A stretch of DNA of 40,479 nt from an uncultured Chloroflexota bacterium (GCA_937870845.1 CALMZR010000051.1:1-40479), one strand, 5' to 3'. Shown: positions 1 to 8,670, numbered from the stretch's first letter. Notes: generated by a model not told the origin, from the sequence alone. Made by a program: numbers and translations.

Positions 1-1786
1 CCCGAGTATGCCCGCCTTGGCGAACATCGACTGGGAGCATGAAGCGGAAGATCGTGCCCCCGCCCGGATTCGGCTCCGCCCAGATCTCCCCACCGTGCGC
101 CTGCACGATGTGCTTGGCAATCGCCAGTCCGAGCCCCGTGCCCTGTGAATGCCGCGCCCGGTCGGCCTTGAAGAACCGCTCGAAGATGCGGGGCAGATCT
201 TCCGGGCTGACGCCAACGCCCGTGTCGCGCACCTCGAACCGCACGGCGCCCGACGCCGCCGTCGCGGACAGCGTAATCTCGCCGCCGGCCGGGGTAAACT
301 TCACCGCGTTGTGCATCAGATTCAGCAAGACCTGATCGATGCGCTCCCGATCCGCGGCCACCATGGGCGTGTCGCTGTCAACCTGGACGTGGACTTTCAG
401 CCCCGCTCGCTCGGTCTGCGGCCCCAGCCGCTCCGCCGCGTGCGCCAGCAGTTCCGCCGGGCTCACCGGCTGGGGAGCGAGGACGATCCGCCCCGACTCG
501 ATCCGGGCCAGGTCGAGCAGGTCGTCCACGAGCAGCGCCAGTCGATCGACCTCGGAAATGATCCGTGCCAGGAAGTCCGTCGAAACAGCCGGATCATGCA
601 TTGCTCCGGACTCGAGCGTCTCCACAAGCACCCGAATCGATGTCAGCGGCGTGCGCAGCTCGTGCGAAACGTTGGCGACGAAATCGCGCCGCACCCCCTC
701 CAATCGCCGCAGCTCGGTAATGTCGCGCAGAACGACGACGCCAATGCGCTCCCCAACCGTGTCGACGCGTCGCGCCGCCGCCTGCAGCACACGGCCGCTC
801 CGCCCATGGCGCACCACGCGCTCGTCTACGGCTTCGTCAGTCCCCAGCGCCCGGGCGACCATCTCGGCCAGCTCGTGATCCCTGGCCACCTCCACCAGCG
901 GGTCTCCGGCAACCGGCCCCGGCGCGCCGAGCATCGCCAGCGCGGACTCGTTGGCGAGCGCCACGTGCCCGCGCTGATCCGTAATGATCACGCCGTCCGA
1001 AAGGTTGGCGAGCGTCGCCTCCAGCCGCACGCGGGCGCGCTCCAGTTCCGTGACCGTGCCTCGCAACCGCGCCGACATCGCGTTGAACGCGCGGCCGAGA
1101 TCGCCAAGCTCCCGCGTCGGAGCCGGGTCGACTGAAGCGTGGAGATCGCCCTCCGCGATGGCCGCCGCTTGCCCCCGGATGTCAGCAAGCGCCGAGCCAA
1201 TGCGCCGCGCAACAAACCACCCCGCGCCAGTCATCAGGGCAGCCGCGACAACCGCCGCCGCCGCGATCCTGCGCTGGATATCCCACACCAGGGCATCGAC
1301 CATATCCAGCGGTATCGCCAGCCGCACGATGAAATCGCCTGATTCCACCACCCGCGCCACGTAGAAGTACGGCGCCCCGATAGTACTGCTCCCGCGAATG
1401 GCTGCCCCCGTGCCCTTGCGCTCCGCTTCCACAATCTCGGGTCGGTCGCTGTGGTCGTCCATCGCGTCGGCATCGCCCGCCGAATCGGCCAGCACCCGCC
1501 CCGCCGCGTCCACGACCGTGACACGCGCCCCGAGCCCCTTGGCCAGCCGCTCCACCGCGGCGGCCAAGTCCCCAGACTCCGCGCCGCCGTAGGCCAACGG
1601 CTCCACGATATCCGCGGCGATGCGCGTCTCCTCCAACAACTCCGTCTCGAGCTGACGGAGATAGAAGTCGCGGATCGTGTCGGCCAGGAACCACGCCAAC
1701 GACCCCATGATCAGCAGGGTCAGTCCGGTGTACGTCAGGGCCAGCCGCGTGCCAAGGGTCTGGGGAACAAGCGCCGGCAACCACAT
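1..1786 (-). CDS. PhoR-like sensor histidine kinase (C-terminus cut by window edge)
   Basis: My own reading of the minus strand gives an open frame of 595 codons from ATG at 1786 to the left edge; the ORF track omits it because no stop lies in the window. Membrane segments lie near residues 15-35 and 173-193 and bracket an extracytoplasmic sensor region. HAMP follows (about 194-245), then PAS (255-355), HisKA with phospho-acceptor H375 in VSHELRTPLTSI, and HATPase with N-box NLMHNAVKFTPAGG, G1 DTGVGV and G2 GTGLGLAI. This order (TM-sensor-TM-HAMP-PAS-HisKA-HATPase) is that of PhoR/WalK kinases. It lies 67 bp downstream of a PhoB-like regulator on the same strand, so they are probably co-transcribed partners. 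The stimulus is not visible; phosphate is inferred from architecture and pst genes elsewhere in the window. A GTG upstream is an alternative start. Confidence 0.93.
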   Translation of the reverse strand, partial: MWLPALVPQTLGTRLALTYTGLTLLIMGSLAWFLADTIRDFYLRQLETELLEETRIAADIVEPLAYGGAESGDLAAAVERLAKGLGARVTVVDAAGRVLADSAGDADAMDDHSDRPEIVEAERKGTGAAIRGSSTIGAPYFYVARVVESGDFIVRLAIPLDMVDALVWDIQRRIAAAAVVAAALMTGAGWFVARRIGSALADIRGQAAAIAEGDLHASVDPAPTRELGDLGRAFNAMSARLRGTVTELERARVRLEATLANLSDGVIITDQRGHVALANESALAMLGAPGPVAGDPLVEVARDHELAEMVARALGTDEAVDERVVRHGRSGRVLQAAARRVDTVGERIGVVVLRDITELRRLEGVRRDFVANVSHELRTPLTSIRVLVETLESGAMHDPAVSTDFLARIISEVDRLALLVDDLLDLARIESGRIVLAPQPVSPAELLAHAAERLGPQTERAGLKVHVQVDSDTPMVAADRERIDQVLLNLMHNAVKFTPAGGEITLSATAASGAVRFEVRDTGVGVSPEDLPRIFERFFKADRARHSQGTGLGLAIAKHIVQAHGGEIWAEPNPGGGTIFRFMLPVDVRQGGHTR

Positions 1787-1853
1787 CGATGGGCGCCGCG
1801 GCGCGGCCACGTCCAGCGCCGGAGCGAGGCCGCCCCGCGTGGGGCCGGTCAAG

Positions 1854-2654
1854 TCAGAGCTCGTCGGCGTCGTCTGTGACAAGGCGGTAACCGACGCCGC
1901 GCACGGTTTCGAGTCGCGTCGGACGGCCCGGATCACGCTCGATCTTCTGCCGCAGCCAGCGCACATGCACGTCAACTGTGCGAGTGCCGAACGAGTAGTC
2001 GTATCCCCAGACCCTCCGCAGCAGCACATCGCGCGAATGCACCACGCCGGGATGCTTGACCAAAAAGTGCAGGAGATCGAACTCTTTGGGCCGCAGGGTC
2101 AGCGCATGGCCGCGCAACGTCGCGGTGCGCCGGGCTCGATCGACGACAAGGTCGCCCAGCGCCACGGGAGATTCTTCCGCTCCGACCGCGGCGTTTGATT
2201 CGCCCGGTGCAAGCATCGGCGCCGGGGCTGGTCCCGGCGCCCCATCCGCCGAGGCTCCCGGGCGCATCATCTCAACCCGGCGCAACATGGCCCGAATCCG
2301 CGCCAACAGCTCGCGCATGGCAAACGGCTTGGTCAGGTAGTCGTCGGCGCCTATCTCCAGACCGACCACGCGGTCGATCTCCTCCCCCCGCGCCGAGAGG
2401 AGCAGAATGGGCACCGTCGATTCCGCGCGCAGCGTTCGGCAGACCTGTAGCCCGTCCATGCCGGGGAGCATGATATCCAGCACCACGGCGTCCGGCCGGC
2501 GCCGGCGCGCCGCCTGAATCGCCTCCTGCCCGGTCGCCGCCACCTCGACGCGATATCCCTCCTTGCTCAGGGTGTAGGAAAGGGCGTCGCGCACCGACGA
2601 TTCGTCGTCGACAACCAGCACCGTCTGCACGGCCGTGTCGGACTGCATCGACAT
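1854..2654 (-). CDS. OmpR/PhoB-family response regulator
   Basis: This is a DNA-binding response regulator. The receiver domain (about 10-125) has acidic pair D16-D17, phospho-acceptor D60 (VVLDIMLPGMDG), and K109 in LTKPF. A 45-residue Gly/Ala/Pro linker follows, then an OmpR-type winged helix (RPKEFDLLHFL, GVGYRLV). I chose ATG at 2654 (266 aa) because GGGGAG lies 5 nt upstream; the ORF-track start at 2687 has no ribosome site. The -10-like hexamer TATACT (2722-2717, minus) in the gap after the thioesterase gene may give it its own promoter, but I see no good -35. It is followed directly by the PhoR-like kinase. Calling it PhoB rather than another OmpR-family member is inference. Confidence 0.94.
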   Translation of the reverse strand: MSMQSDTAVQTVLVVDDESSVRDALSYTLSKEGYRVEVAATGQEAIQAARRRRPDAVVLDIMLPGMDGLQVCRTLRAESTVPILLLSARGEEIDRVVGLEIGADDYLTKPFAMRELLARIRAMLRRVEMMRPGASADGAPGPAPAPMLAPGESNAAVGAEESPVALGDLVVDRARRTATLRGHALTLRPKEFDLLHFLVKHPGVVHSRDVLLRRVWGYDYSFGTRTVDVHVRWLRQKIERDPGRPTRLETVRGVGYRLVTDDADEL

Positions 2655-2741
2655 CGATACTCCCCAGCCGCGGCTCCGATCCGACATCCGCGAGAGCGTT
2701 CCGCGTCTTGGCCGGCAGTATAGGCAGGCGATCTGACCTCC

Positions 2742-3284
2742 TCAGCGATTTCCCCTGTACACCTCTGGCAACGACTCCGCCGCTCTGCCGTCCGGCCGAA
2801 AGGCAAGAGCGACTTCTGGCGGAATCCGACGCGGCTTTCCTTGCTCCGAGGTAAACACCCACTCGGTTCTGCCACGGACGACGATCTCTTCCTCGGCGGC
2901 GAGGTCGTGGGCGCCCAGCAGCCGGCCGCCGACAGGGAGTTCCCCCATGGTCTCCGCCACGCGATACACAAGATAGCGCCGCTCGACACGGGCGCCGCGT
3001 GGCTCGCCTAACCAGGTCACGATCCGGAGCACGTCTCCTGCGTACGCCTGTCGCAGGAAGATCACCTCGTGCCGCCGGGCCACGAACACGCCGCCAAGTC
3101 GCCTCAGCCGTTCCAGATCCAGTCCGAGCAGCACGGCGTGGTCGATCGCCGCCTGTTCCAGATAGTTCAGATATGCAGCGTTGTTGACGTGGCCGAGCGC
3201 GTCGACCTCGTGAAAACGAACCCGAATGAACGCTTCGCAGACGTGCACGCCCGCATCCGGAATGAATTCCGGATCGGCCTTCAC
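2742..3284 (-). CDS. Acyl-CoA thioesterase, 4HBT (YbgC/FadM-like) hotdog fold
   Basis: The 180-residue hotdog-fold protein carries the YbgC-type active-site motif RFHEVDALGHVNNAAYL, in which D28 is the expected catalytic aspartate. The family hydrolyses acyl-CoA thioesters in the cytoplasm; the chain specificity cannot be read here. The GTG start overlaps the TGA of the upstream 619-aa gene (GTGA, 3281-3284), so translation is probably coupled. The protein is longer than the usual 130-150 aa, and the extra residues at the C-terminus have no recognisable motif. The stop lies 87 bp before the response-regulator start. Confidence 0.9.
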   Translation of the reverse strand: MKADPEFIPDAGVHVCEAFIRVRFHEVDALGHVNNAAYLNYLEQAAIDHAVLLGLDLERLRRLGGVFVARRHEVIFLRQAYAGDVLRIVTWLGEPRGARVERRYLVYRVAETMGELPVGGRLLGAHDLAAEEEIVVRGRTEWVFTSEQGKPRRIPPEVALAFRPDGRAAESLPEVYRGNR

Positions 3285-5140
3285 GCCGCGGCGCCTGCTC
3301 GTGACGCCGCATCCGACCCGACGGACCCCGCATCGGCCGGCGTCAGCGCCTGGTGGAAAATGCGCCGCAGGATCGCCACCGTCGAGGCATACGTCGAATC
3401 CATCCCGTGGTACGAAAGCCCGCGCGCGCCCAGCGTCTGCGCCCGCGTGTACGGCGTGTCCGACGCGTAGTGGATGATCCCGAGGTCCATTGCCCCCGGC
3501 CGGTGCGTTTGCAGGTTGATCGCCTCCTCCGACGGGTAGCGCCGCAGATACAGATCCTCGTAGAGGGCGTTGAGGTATGGCCCCGCCTCCATCTCGACCA
3601 CGGTGTAGTTCTCGCGATAGAAGAAGTCGAGATACCCCTCGTTCTGGAGGAAGGTGCCTTTCACCGTGACCGCCTTCTGATTGTCGAGTGCGGCGCCGTA
3701 CTCCAGGTACGGCGCCAGATCGGCGTAGCTGAAAGCGTTCTCAAACCAGTAGGTGTTGCCGGAGTGCTCGTCGTACACCACATCGGAGATCATCACGTCC
3801 CCAATCCGGCCGTTCAGCGTCGCGGCCTTGCCCAGGATATACACCCCATGCAGCTCGTCCGTCGTCATGCCAACCTGAGTCATGATGTTGTACGCCGCCA
3901 GACCTAAGGGGTAGTTCACGTTGACGATGAGCGCGTCCGACTGCCGCGGATCAAGGCATACCCCGTCTACGTCGCTCAACCGGGGATCGAAGTGGGCCGG
4001 ATCGAGTTTGGCCAGCTCGATGATCTGGATGCCGACGTCAATCGCCCCGGTCGCGTCAATGTGGTGGATGCCGACAGCCTGCTCCTCGTTGCTCCGCTCG
4101 CGCCGGTCGTCTTCACGGCCAGGACTGGAAAAGTACTGGCGCGCCGCGAAATAGAGCAGGTTCTCCCAATTAGAGCGGCTCGTGCCGGCCTCGAGCCGGA
4201 CCAGCTCCTCCTTCAGCTCGGCGTCGCCGTGGGCGCGAATGAACTCGGTCAGCTCCCGTTTGCGCCGACGCGCTGTTCCGGAGAGCACGTTGACGATCGA
4301 GTGCGTGTTCGAGGACACGAAATAGACCGGCCGTTCGGCGGCGCCCAGCCCGTGCAGCACGCGCTCCGCTGGCAGCCACCACTGATGCGTGGCGCGGGCG
4401 TTGCCGAGGTGGCTGCCTCCGATCATGCGCAGCGTATACCGCTTGCGCTGCCCGGCGATCGCGTCGAGGTTTCGCCACAGAGCGCCGCCCCACACGCTCT
4501 GCAGCCGCTGCCAATCATCCGGTTGCAGCAGCAGTCGCTTGCCGGCGTTGGCAACCTCAGCCGCGTCGAGATCATCCCCGGATGCGGTTCGCTGGATCAG
4601 CGATCGCAGCTCGGGATCGGACTCGATGATCCCGTGCATCTTGTTCCATTCGATCTGATGCGCCACGATCGAGGGTACAAGATCGTCGAGGTCCGACGCC
4701 GAGCCGATCGACGCGGCCAGCGTGCGCTCCCCGTCGAACCGCCATCGCCTCCGCCGGCCCGGCGCGGACACCACGCGCCATGTCTCCATGCCGACGAACC
4801 CGGCGCGCCGGAACCCTCGCGCCGACTGCCCAAGCACGATCTCGGTCACGTCGACGACGCACTCGGGCAGACGCTGAACCGAATAGATGAACGCGTTGAG
4901 ATCTGGTTGTGGTTCATTGGCCCCGGCGTGCAGTGACGACGAGGCCGTCAGATGCGCGGGAACCAGGCTCGACACCGGGATGGCTCCGGAACTTTGCAGC
5001 AGTGTGGTGTAGGTGCGGACGTAAAGGTCGACTTCACGTTTGCCCGGCACGCGCGCCGAGGCGTCGATCGCCGGCGATGCGCTTCGCTCCCCCGGGAAAA
5101 GCCTCCCCTGTTCCGATTCAGTCTCGAGCCCGCGCGTCAT
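3281..5140 (-). CDS. Large conserved protein with nucleoside-phosphorylase-like C-terminal half
   Basis: I do not recognise a characterised function; it resembles a family I recall as DUF6909 (memory only). The C-terminal half has features reminiscent of the purine nucleoside phosphorylase/MTAN fold: GVYILGKAATLNGRIGDVMISD, a KGTFLQN segment, and VVEMEAGPYLNAL, like the EMEA motif that contacts ribose in those enzymes. A conserved-looking stretch IHHIDATGAIDVG lies in the middle. There is no signal peptide or membrane segment. The ORF track starts at 5200; I prefer ATG at 5140 (619 aa) because a -10-like TATACT (5152-5147) ends 6 nt before it, as in leaderless transcripts. It is coupled to the thioesterase downstream through a GTGA overlap, which suggests a joint metabolic role. 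Confidence 0.8.
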   Translation of the reverse strand: MTRGLETESEQGRLFPGERSASPAIDASARVPGKREVDLYVRTYTTLLQSSGAIPVSSLVPAHLTASSSLHAGANEPQPDLNAFIYSVQRLPECVVDVTEIVLGQSARGFRRAGFVGMETWRVVSAPGRRRRWRFDGERTLAASIGSASDLDDLVPSIVAHQIEWNKMHGIIESDPELRSLIQRTASGDDLDAAEVANAGKRLLLQPDDWQRLQSVWGGALWRNLDAIAGQRKRYTLRMIGGSHLGNARATHQWWLPAERVLHGLGAAERPVYFVSSNTHSIVNVLSGTARRRKRELTEFIRAHGDAELKEELVRLEAGTSRSNWENLLYFAARQYFSSPGREDDRRERSNEEQAVGIHHIDATGAIDVGIQIIELAKLDPAHFDPRLSDVDGVCLDPRQSDALIVNVNYPLGLAAYNIMTQVGMTTDELHGVYILGKAATLNGRIGDVMISDVVYDEHSGNTYWFENAFSYADLAPYLEYGAALDNQKAVTVKGTFLQNEGYLDFFYRENYTVVEMEAGPYLNALYEDLYLRRYPSEEAINLQTHRPGAMDLGIIHYASDTPYTRAQTLGARGLSYHGMDSTYASTVAILRRIFHQALTPADAGSVGSDAASRAGAAA

Positions 5141-5146
5141 GGCCGC

Positions 5147-5152
5147 AGTATA
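5147..5152 (-). promoter_or_regulatory. Candidate leaderless -10 element
   Basis: On the minus strand TATACT is followed by GCGGCC and then ATG. This puts the expected transcription start at or next to the A of the start codon at 5140. No ribosome-binding site precedes either candidate start. No clear -35 box is visible 17 nt upstream, so this is a moderate-to-weak call. Confidence 0.4.
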
Positions 5153-5271
5153 ACCGTGCTTGACCGAGGGACCGGCGCTGCCGGTCGAGCCAAACGACAT
5201 TCTGCAAGGGGCCTGAAACGTGTGGGAAGCCCTGTAGTGCGCCGCCGTGCTCCCCGACGAACAGAAACCGT

Positions 5272-6210
5272 CTACCGCCGGCCGAGGTAAGCGAGACCGT
5301 CCTCCAGTCGCAGAGGCTCCCGTCCAATCAGCTCCGCGGTGGCCGAGCGGTTCGTCGCATTGTCGATCGCCAGCATCTTGAGCTGCTCGCTGGTGACCGG
5401 TGGCCGCAACGCCTTGGGCAATGGCGAAGAGAGCGCCACGATGCCCTTCATCAACCCAACCGGCACGTGCATCTTCGGTTTCGACACGCCAAGCTGCCCA
5501 GCCACCGCATCGAGCAACGCTTCGTACGTGTAGATCTTGCCGCCGCCCAGCTCGTAAATGTGGCCAGCGGTGGAAGGGTCGTCCAAAGCCCGCACGTAGG
5601 CGGCCGCGACCTCTTCGACGGCGATGGGTTGAAACAAACTCTTCCCGGACCCAACGACCGGGATCACCGGGGCCGTTTTGACGAGCTTGGCCAGCAGTGT
5701 CACGAATCCATCCCCGGGACCGAAGATGATCGATGGACGGAAGATGGTCCAGGGGATGCCCGACCGCTCAACTGCTTGTTCCGCCTGCCACTTCGCCTCG
5801 AAATACCCGTAGCGTGGATCGTTGCGCGTGCCGAGAGCGCTCATGTGCAACAACCGTCGCGCCCCGGAACGCTGCGCCTCCTGAATCACATTGACGGTCC
5901 CGCCGCGGATGACCTCGTCGAAGGTCGTCCCACCTTCCTCTTCGATGATCGCCACGAGGTGGATCACCGCTTCGCAGCCGTCCATCGCCCCGCGCAGCGA
6001 CTCGGCATTCGTGACATCGCCCGCCACGATCTCGACGTTGGTCGTCTTTAAGCGCACAGCGTCGGCGGGGTCGCGCACCAGAATCCTCATGGGACGGTCG
6101 CCCAACGCCCGCACGATGGTGCGTCCGACAAACCCTGTCCCGCCCGTCACGAAGACCCGGCCGGTCACCGGGCGCGGCGATGCTTGCTCTTCACCAGCGC
6201 TCGCGCTCAT
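5272..6210 (-). CDS. NDUFA9-like NAD(P)-binding SDR/epimerase family protein
   Basis: This 312-aa atypical short-chain dehydrogenase has an N-terminal Rossmann nucleotide-binding motif VFVTGGTGFVGRTIVRAL and acidic DVTN after strand 3. A tyrosine-lysine-like pair lies in YGYFEAKWQAEQAV, followed by FRPSIIFGPGDGFV. This is the pattern of the NDUFA9/complex-I-associated and NmrA-like group, which often binds NAD(P)H without classical catalysis. GGAG lies 6 nt upstream of the ATG at 6210. It sits 62 bp downstream of the Crp-like regulator on the same strand and is plausibly in its transcript. The substrate is unknown. Confidence 0.88.
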   Translation of the reverse strand: MSASAGEEQASPRPVTGRVFVTGGTGFVGRTIVRALGDRPMRILVRDPADAVRLKTTNVEIVAGDVTNAESLRGAMDGCEAVIHLVAIIEEEGGTTFDEVIRGGTVNVIQEAQRSGARRLLHMSALGTRNDPRYGYFEAKWQAEQAVERSGIPWTIFRPSIIFGPGDGFVTLLAKLVKTAPVIPVVGSGKSLFQPIAVEEVAAAYVRALDDPSTAGHIYELGGGKIYTYEALLDAVAGQLGVSKPKMHVPVGLMKGIVALSSPLPKALRPPVTSEQLKMLAIDNATNRSATAELIGREPLRLEDGLAYLGRR

Positions 6211-6272
6211 TCGCCGCTCCGCTCAATCAACACGACTCGCTTTCGGAAAAGTCGTCGGGCGTGGCGTGGGGC

Positions 6273-7088
6273 TCACCCCGAATCGCTCGTCGCAGCTCTG
6301 GCGTGGGTCAGCAATTTGCCGGGGTCCACGGCGATCGCATTGCGGCCCAGCGACTTGACGGCCCCATGCTCCTGCAACTCCAGCAGTTTACGCGTCACCG
6401 TCACCCGATTCGAGCCAATCATGTTGGCCAACTGCTGGTGCGTCACCGGTAGTGTGATCGCCGTCAACCCGCCTGCCGCGGGGCGGCCGAACGCCCGCGC
6501 CAACGACACGAGCGTGGTCGCGAGCCGTACCGACGTGTCCCGCGCCAGCAACTGCTCTGCCAGGATCTGCAACTCAGAAAGGCGGCGCGACATGCCGTGC
6601 ACCACCGCCGCCGCCAGCTCCGGCGTGCGACGAATCAGCTCGACCAGGTCGTCAGACTCCACGACGGTGACCGTCGAATCGACGAGTGCTTCGGCAATGC
6701 TGCTGCTGGAGAGGCCATCCGGGTCGATCTCCTGGGTAATGACGTTTCCAGGTCCAAGCAGCCCCAGGTTGATCGAGCGCCCGTCCGGCAGAACCTTGTA
6801 ATGCCGAACACACCCCGATCGCACGATGTAGACGCGATCCAACCCGTGTCCGGGACCGAACAGCTCCTCCGCTCTTCGCAGCGAGACAGTGGAGGTTTTC
6901 GACGCTTCCGACCGGTAACTCCGCGTATCCGGGGCTGGGACGCCGCTGGACATCGTCCGACCCGGAGGTCTCGCCACGGCGGAGGCGGCGACGGCGCCCG
7001 TCGCAGCGCCTTTGCCTCCGGCGTACCACCCTGCCGCGGTGACGGCCAGGGTGCGGGCAGTTGTTCCTTCCCGAGAAGCAAACTTCAT
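6273..7088 (-). CDS. Crp/Fnr-family transcriptional regulator with N-terminal extension
   Basis: A cyclic-nucleotide-binding-type beta-roll spans about residues 75-165 (VYIVRSGCVRHYKVLPDGRSINLGLLGPGNVI). A winged helix-turn-helix follows at about 215-250 (LPVTHQQLANMIGSNRVTVTRKLLELQEHGAV), typical of Crp/Fnr regulators. No cysteine cluster for an Fnr-type iron-sulfur centre is visible. AAGGAG lies 7 nt before the ATG at 7088, so the unusual 45-residue Ala/Gly-rich N-terminal extension appears to be translated; an internal start (MSSGVPAP) is the alternative. A strong promoter with an adjacent palindrome lies upstream and may be an autoregulatory site. The effector is unknown. Confidence 0.9.
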   Translation of the reverse strand: MKFASREGTTARTLAVTAAGWYAGGKGAATGAVAASAVARPPGRTMSSGVPAPDTRSYRSEASKTSTVSLRRAEELFGPGHGLDRVYIVRSGCVRHYKVLPDGRSINLGLLGPGNVITQEIDPDGLSSSSIAEALVDSTVTVVESDDLVELIRRTPELAAAVVHGMSRRLSELQILAEQLLARDTSVRLATTLVSLARAFGRPAAGGLTAITLPVTHQQLANMIGSNRVTVTRKLLELQEHGAVKSLGRNAIAVDPGKLLTHARAATSDSG

Positions 7089-7180
7089 CGCGGGACTCCT
7101 TCACCAATGCTCAAAGGTGGATGAGTGCTCCTCGATGACACTCGGCCAGGACCGAGGCAAGAGGACCGCTCCCTCGCTTC

Positions 7181-7209
7181 ATCCTATGGGCAACGCCCCT
7201 TTTTGTCAA
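7181..7209 (-). promoter_or_regulatory. Sigma-70-type promoter of the Crp/Fnr gene
   Basis: On the minus strand TTGACA (7209-7204) and TAGGAT (7186-7181) are separated by exactly 17 nt. The region is locally AT-rich against a very GC-rich background. Predicted transcription begins near 7174, giving an 85-nt leader before the ATG at 7088. Confidence 0.75.
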
Positions 7210-7214
7210 TATTT

Positions 7215-7233
7215 TGCACAGCTATTCTGTGCA
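7215..7233. promoter_or_regulatory. Palindromic operator TGCACAG-N5-CTGTGCA
   Basis: This is a perfect 7-bp inverted repeat with a 5-nt spacer, centred about 50 bp upstream of the predicted start of the Crp/Fnr gene. Its size and two-fold symmetry suit a dimeric helix-turn-helix regulator. It is not the classical TGTGA-N6-TCACA CRP site. Autoregulation by the adjacent gene product is inference. Confidence 0.6.
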
Positions 7234-7386
7234 TCGAGGGAACCCCGACGGCGAATCCTGGTTCTCGAGTCCGAACGTCGCGCATGGCCGATGCACGATT
7301 TCCATGAAACCGCGAATACGTGGGAACCGTGAGGCACATCCAGACGAGCCGATGCCGGCCTCGTAGGTTGCGCTATGTCGCTTTCC

Positions 7387-8670
7387 TCAACCGGCTCCGC
7401 ACCAATCGGCCGTGAACGTCGCGGTGATCGCCGCTGCGGCGACCAGATCATCCAGGAAAATCGCCTCGTCAGGCGCATGCGCCAACCGAACGTCTCCTGC
7501 CCCGAACATCACGCACGGCATGCCGCCGACCAATACGAAGTGACGCATGTCGGCGCCGTACGTCACCGCTTCGATGGCGGGCTCGGCCCTCCGCACGCGC
7601 CGCCACGCCGCGCTCAGGGTATGCACGAGTGGGGATTCGACGGCCACCTCGGCTGGGGCGAAATGCCCATCCCGCCATTCGATCCGTGGTCGGTGCTCAC
7701 GCAGCCACGGGTCCGCGTCGGCCAGCCTCGCCACCTCGTCCGAGAGCGCGCGCTTCATCCCGGCCAGAGATTCGCCGGGCACAAGTCCCGCCCGGCCCTC
7801 GGCCTCCAGCCACTCAGGCACCGAGGACGGCCAAGCTCCACCGCGCACCGTCCCGATGTTGATGGGCGCCTTGTTCACCATGCCGTCATACAGCGGGTGC
7901 GCAATTTCGCCGTTGTGGCGCGCCTCGAACTCGAGGAGTCCGCGATGCAGGTAGGCGAACTTCTCGATTGCGCTCACTCCCTCGTCCCGCACACACGCGT
8001 GCGCTGAGAGACCAGGCACCACCAACCGAAACATCAGTGAGCCGCCCTGCGCCACCACGATCGCGAGATTCGTCGGCTCCGATATCAGGGCGGCGTCGGC
8101 TACATAGCCGCGCAACACCGCGGCCAGCGCCCCGGCGCCGCCATCTTCCTCCGAGATCGTGCTCTGCACGATCACGTCGCCGGCTGGCTCGATCCCTGCC
8201 TCCCGCAGGACGCGCACGGCGAACAGGTTCGCGATCACCCCGCCCTTCATGTCGCACGCGCCACGGCCGTAAAGCCGGCCGTCGACCACGTCCCCGCCGA
8301 GCGGATCGCGCCTCCAGGCGCCTCGATCGCCGATCTCTACCGTGTCGATATGCCCATTGAGTATGAGGGATCGCCCGCCGCCGCTGCCCCGGTAGACTCC
8401 GACAACGTTCGGCCTCCCGGCGAATCCGGACCCCAGCGTGACCGACTCGGCATGCGGCGCCAGCGTCGCCGCATCCGGCTCCCAGACGTCGACATCGAGG
8501 CCATGGTCGCGCATCAAGCGTGCGACCGCCTCCTGGACCAACCCCTCTTCCCCGGTCTGGCTCGGGATTTGCACAAGTTCCTTTAGTGCGGCGACCATCG
8601 CCGGTCGCAGTGCTTCCGCCGCGCCCCGAATCGCCATATCGCGCCGATCGCCTCCCTCCCTGCCGCTCAT
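7387..8670 (-). CDS. M20-family metallopeptidase (ArgE/DapE/CPG2-like deacylase)
   Basis: This cytosolic di-zinc amidohydrolase keeps the family ligands: LNGHIDTVEIGD (first His and Asp), YGRGACDMKGG (bridging Asp), SEEDGGAGA (catalytic and metal Glu), EPTN, and a C-terminal GAGDVRLAHAPDE His. The lid domain is present (LSAHACVRDEGVSAIEKFAYL). The substrate could be an N-acyl amino acid or a short peptide and cannot be fixed from sequence. The ORF track begins at 8766; I use ATG at 8670 (427 aa) because it forms an ATGA overlap with the stop of the upstream CHAD-half gene and matches family length. It is the last gene of the ppx-CHAD-M20 unit. The link to polyphosphate is positional only. Confidence 0.92.
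   Translation of the reverse strand: MSGREGGDRRDMAIRGAAEALRPAMVAALKELVQIPSQTGEEGLVQEAVARLMRDHGLDVDVWEPDAATLAPHAESVTLGSGFAGRPNVVGVYRGSGGGRSLILNGHIDTVEIGDRGAWRRDPLGGDVVDGRLYGRGACDMKGGVIANLFAVRVLREAGIEPAGDVIVQSTISEEDGGAGALAAVLRGYVADAALISEPTNLAIVVAQGGSLMFRLVVPGLSAHACVRDEGVSAIEKFAYLHRGLLEFEARHNGEIAHPLYDGMVNKAPINIGTVRGGAWPSSVPEWLEAEGRAGLVPGESLAGMKRALSDEVARLADADPWLREHRPRIEWRDGHFAPAEVAVESPLVHTLSAAWRRVRRAEPAIEAVTYGADMRHFVLVGGMPCVMFGAGDVRLAHAPDEAIFLDDLVAAAAITATFTADWCGAG

Noticed and set aside
149-1135. 328-aa plus-strand ORF
   Set aside because: It is antisense to the sensor kinase, whose minus-strand frame has all HisKA and HATPase motifs. Long antisense ORFs are expected at this GC content.
7191-7206. 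GGGCAACGCCC followed by TTTTT as a rho-independent terminator
   Set aside because: The stem is only about 4 bp, no plus-strand gene precedes it, and the region is explained by the minus-strand promoter spacer.
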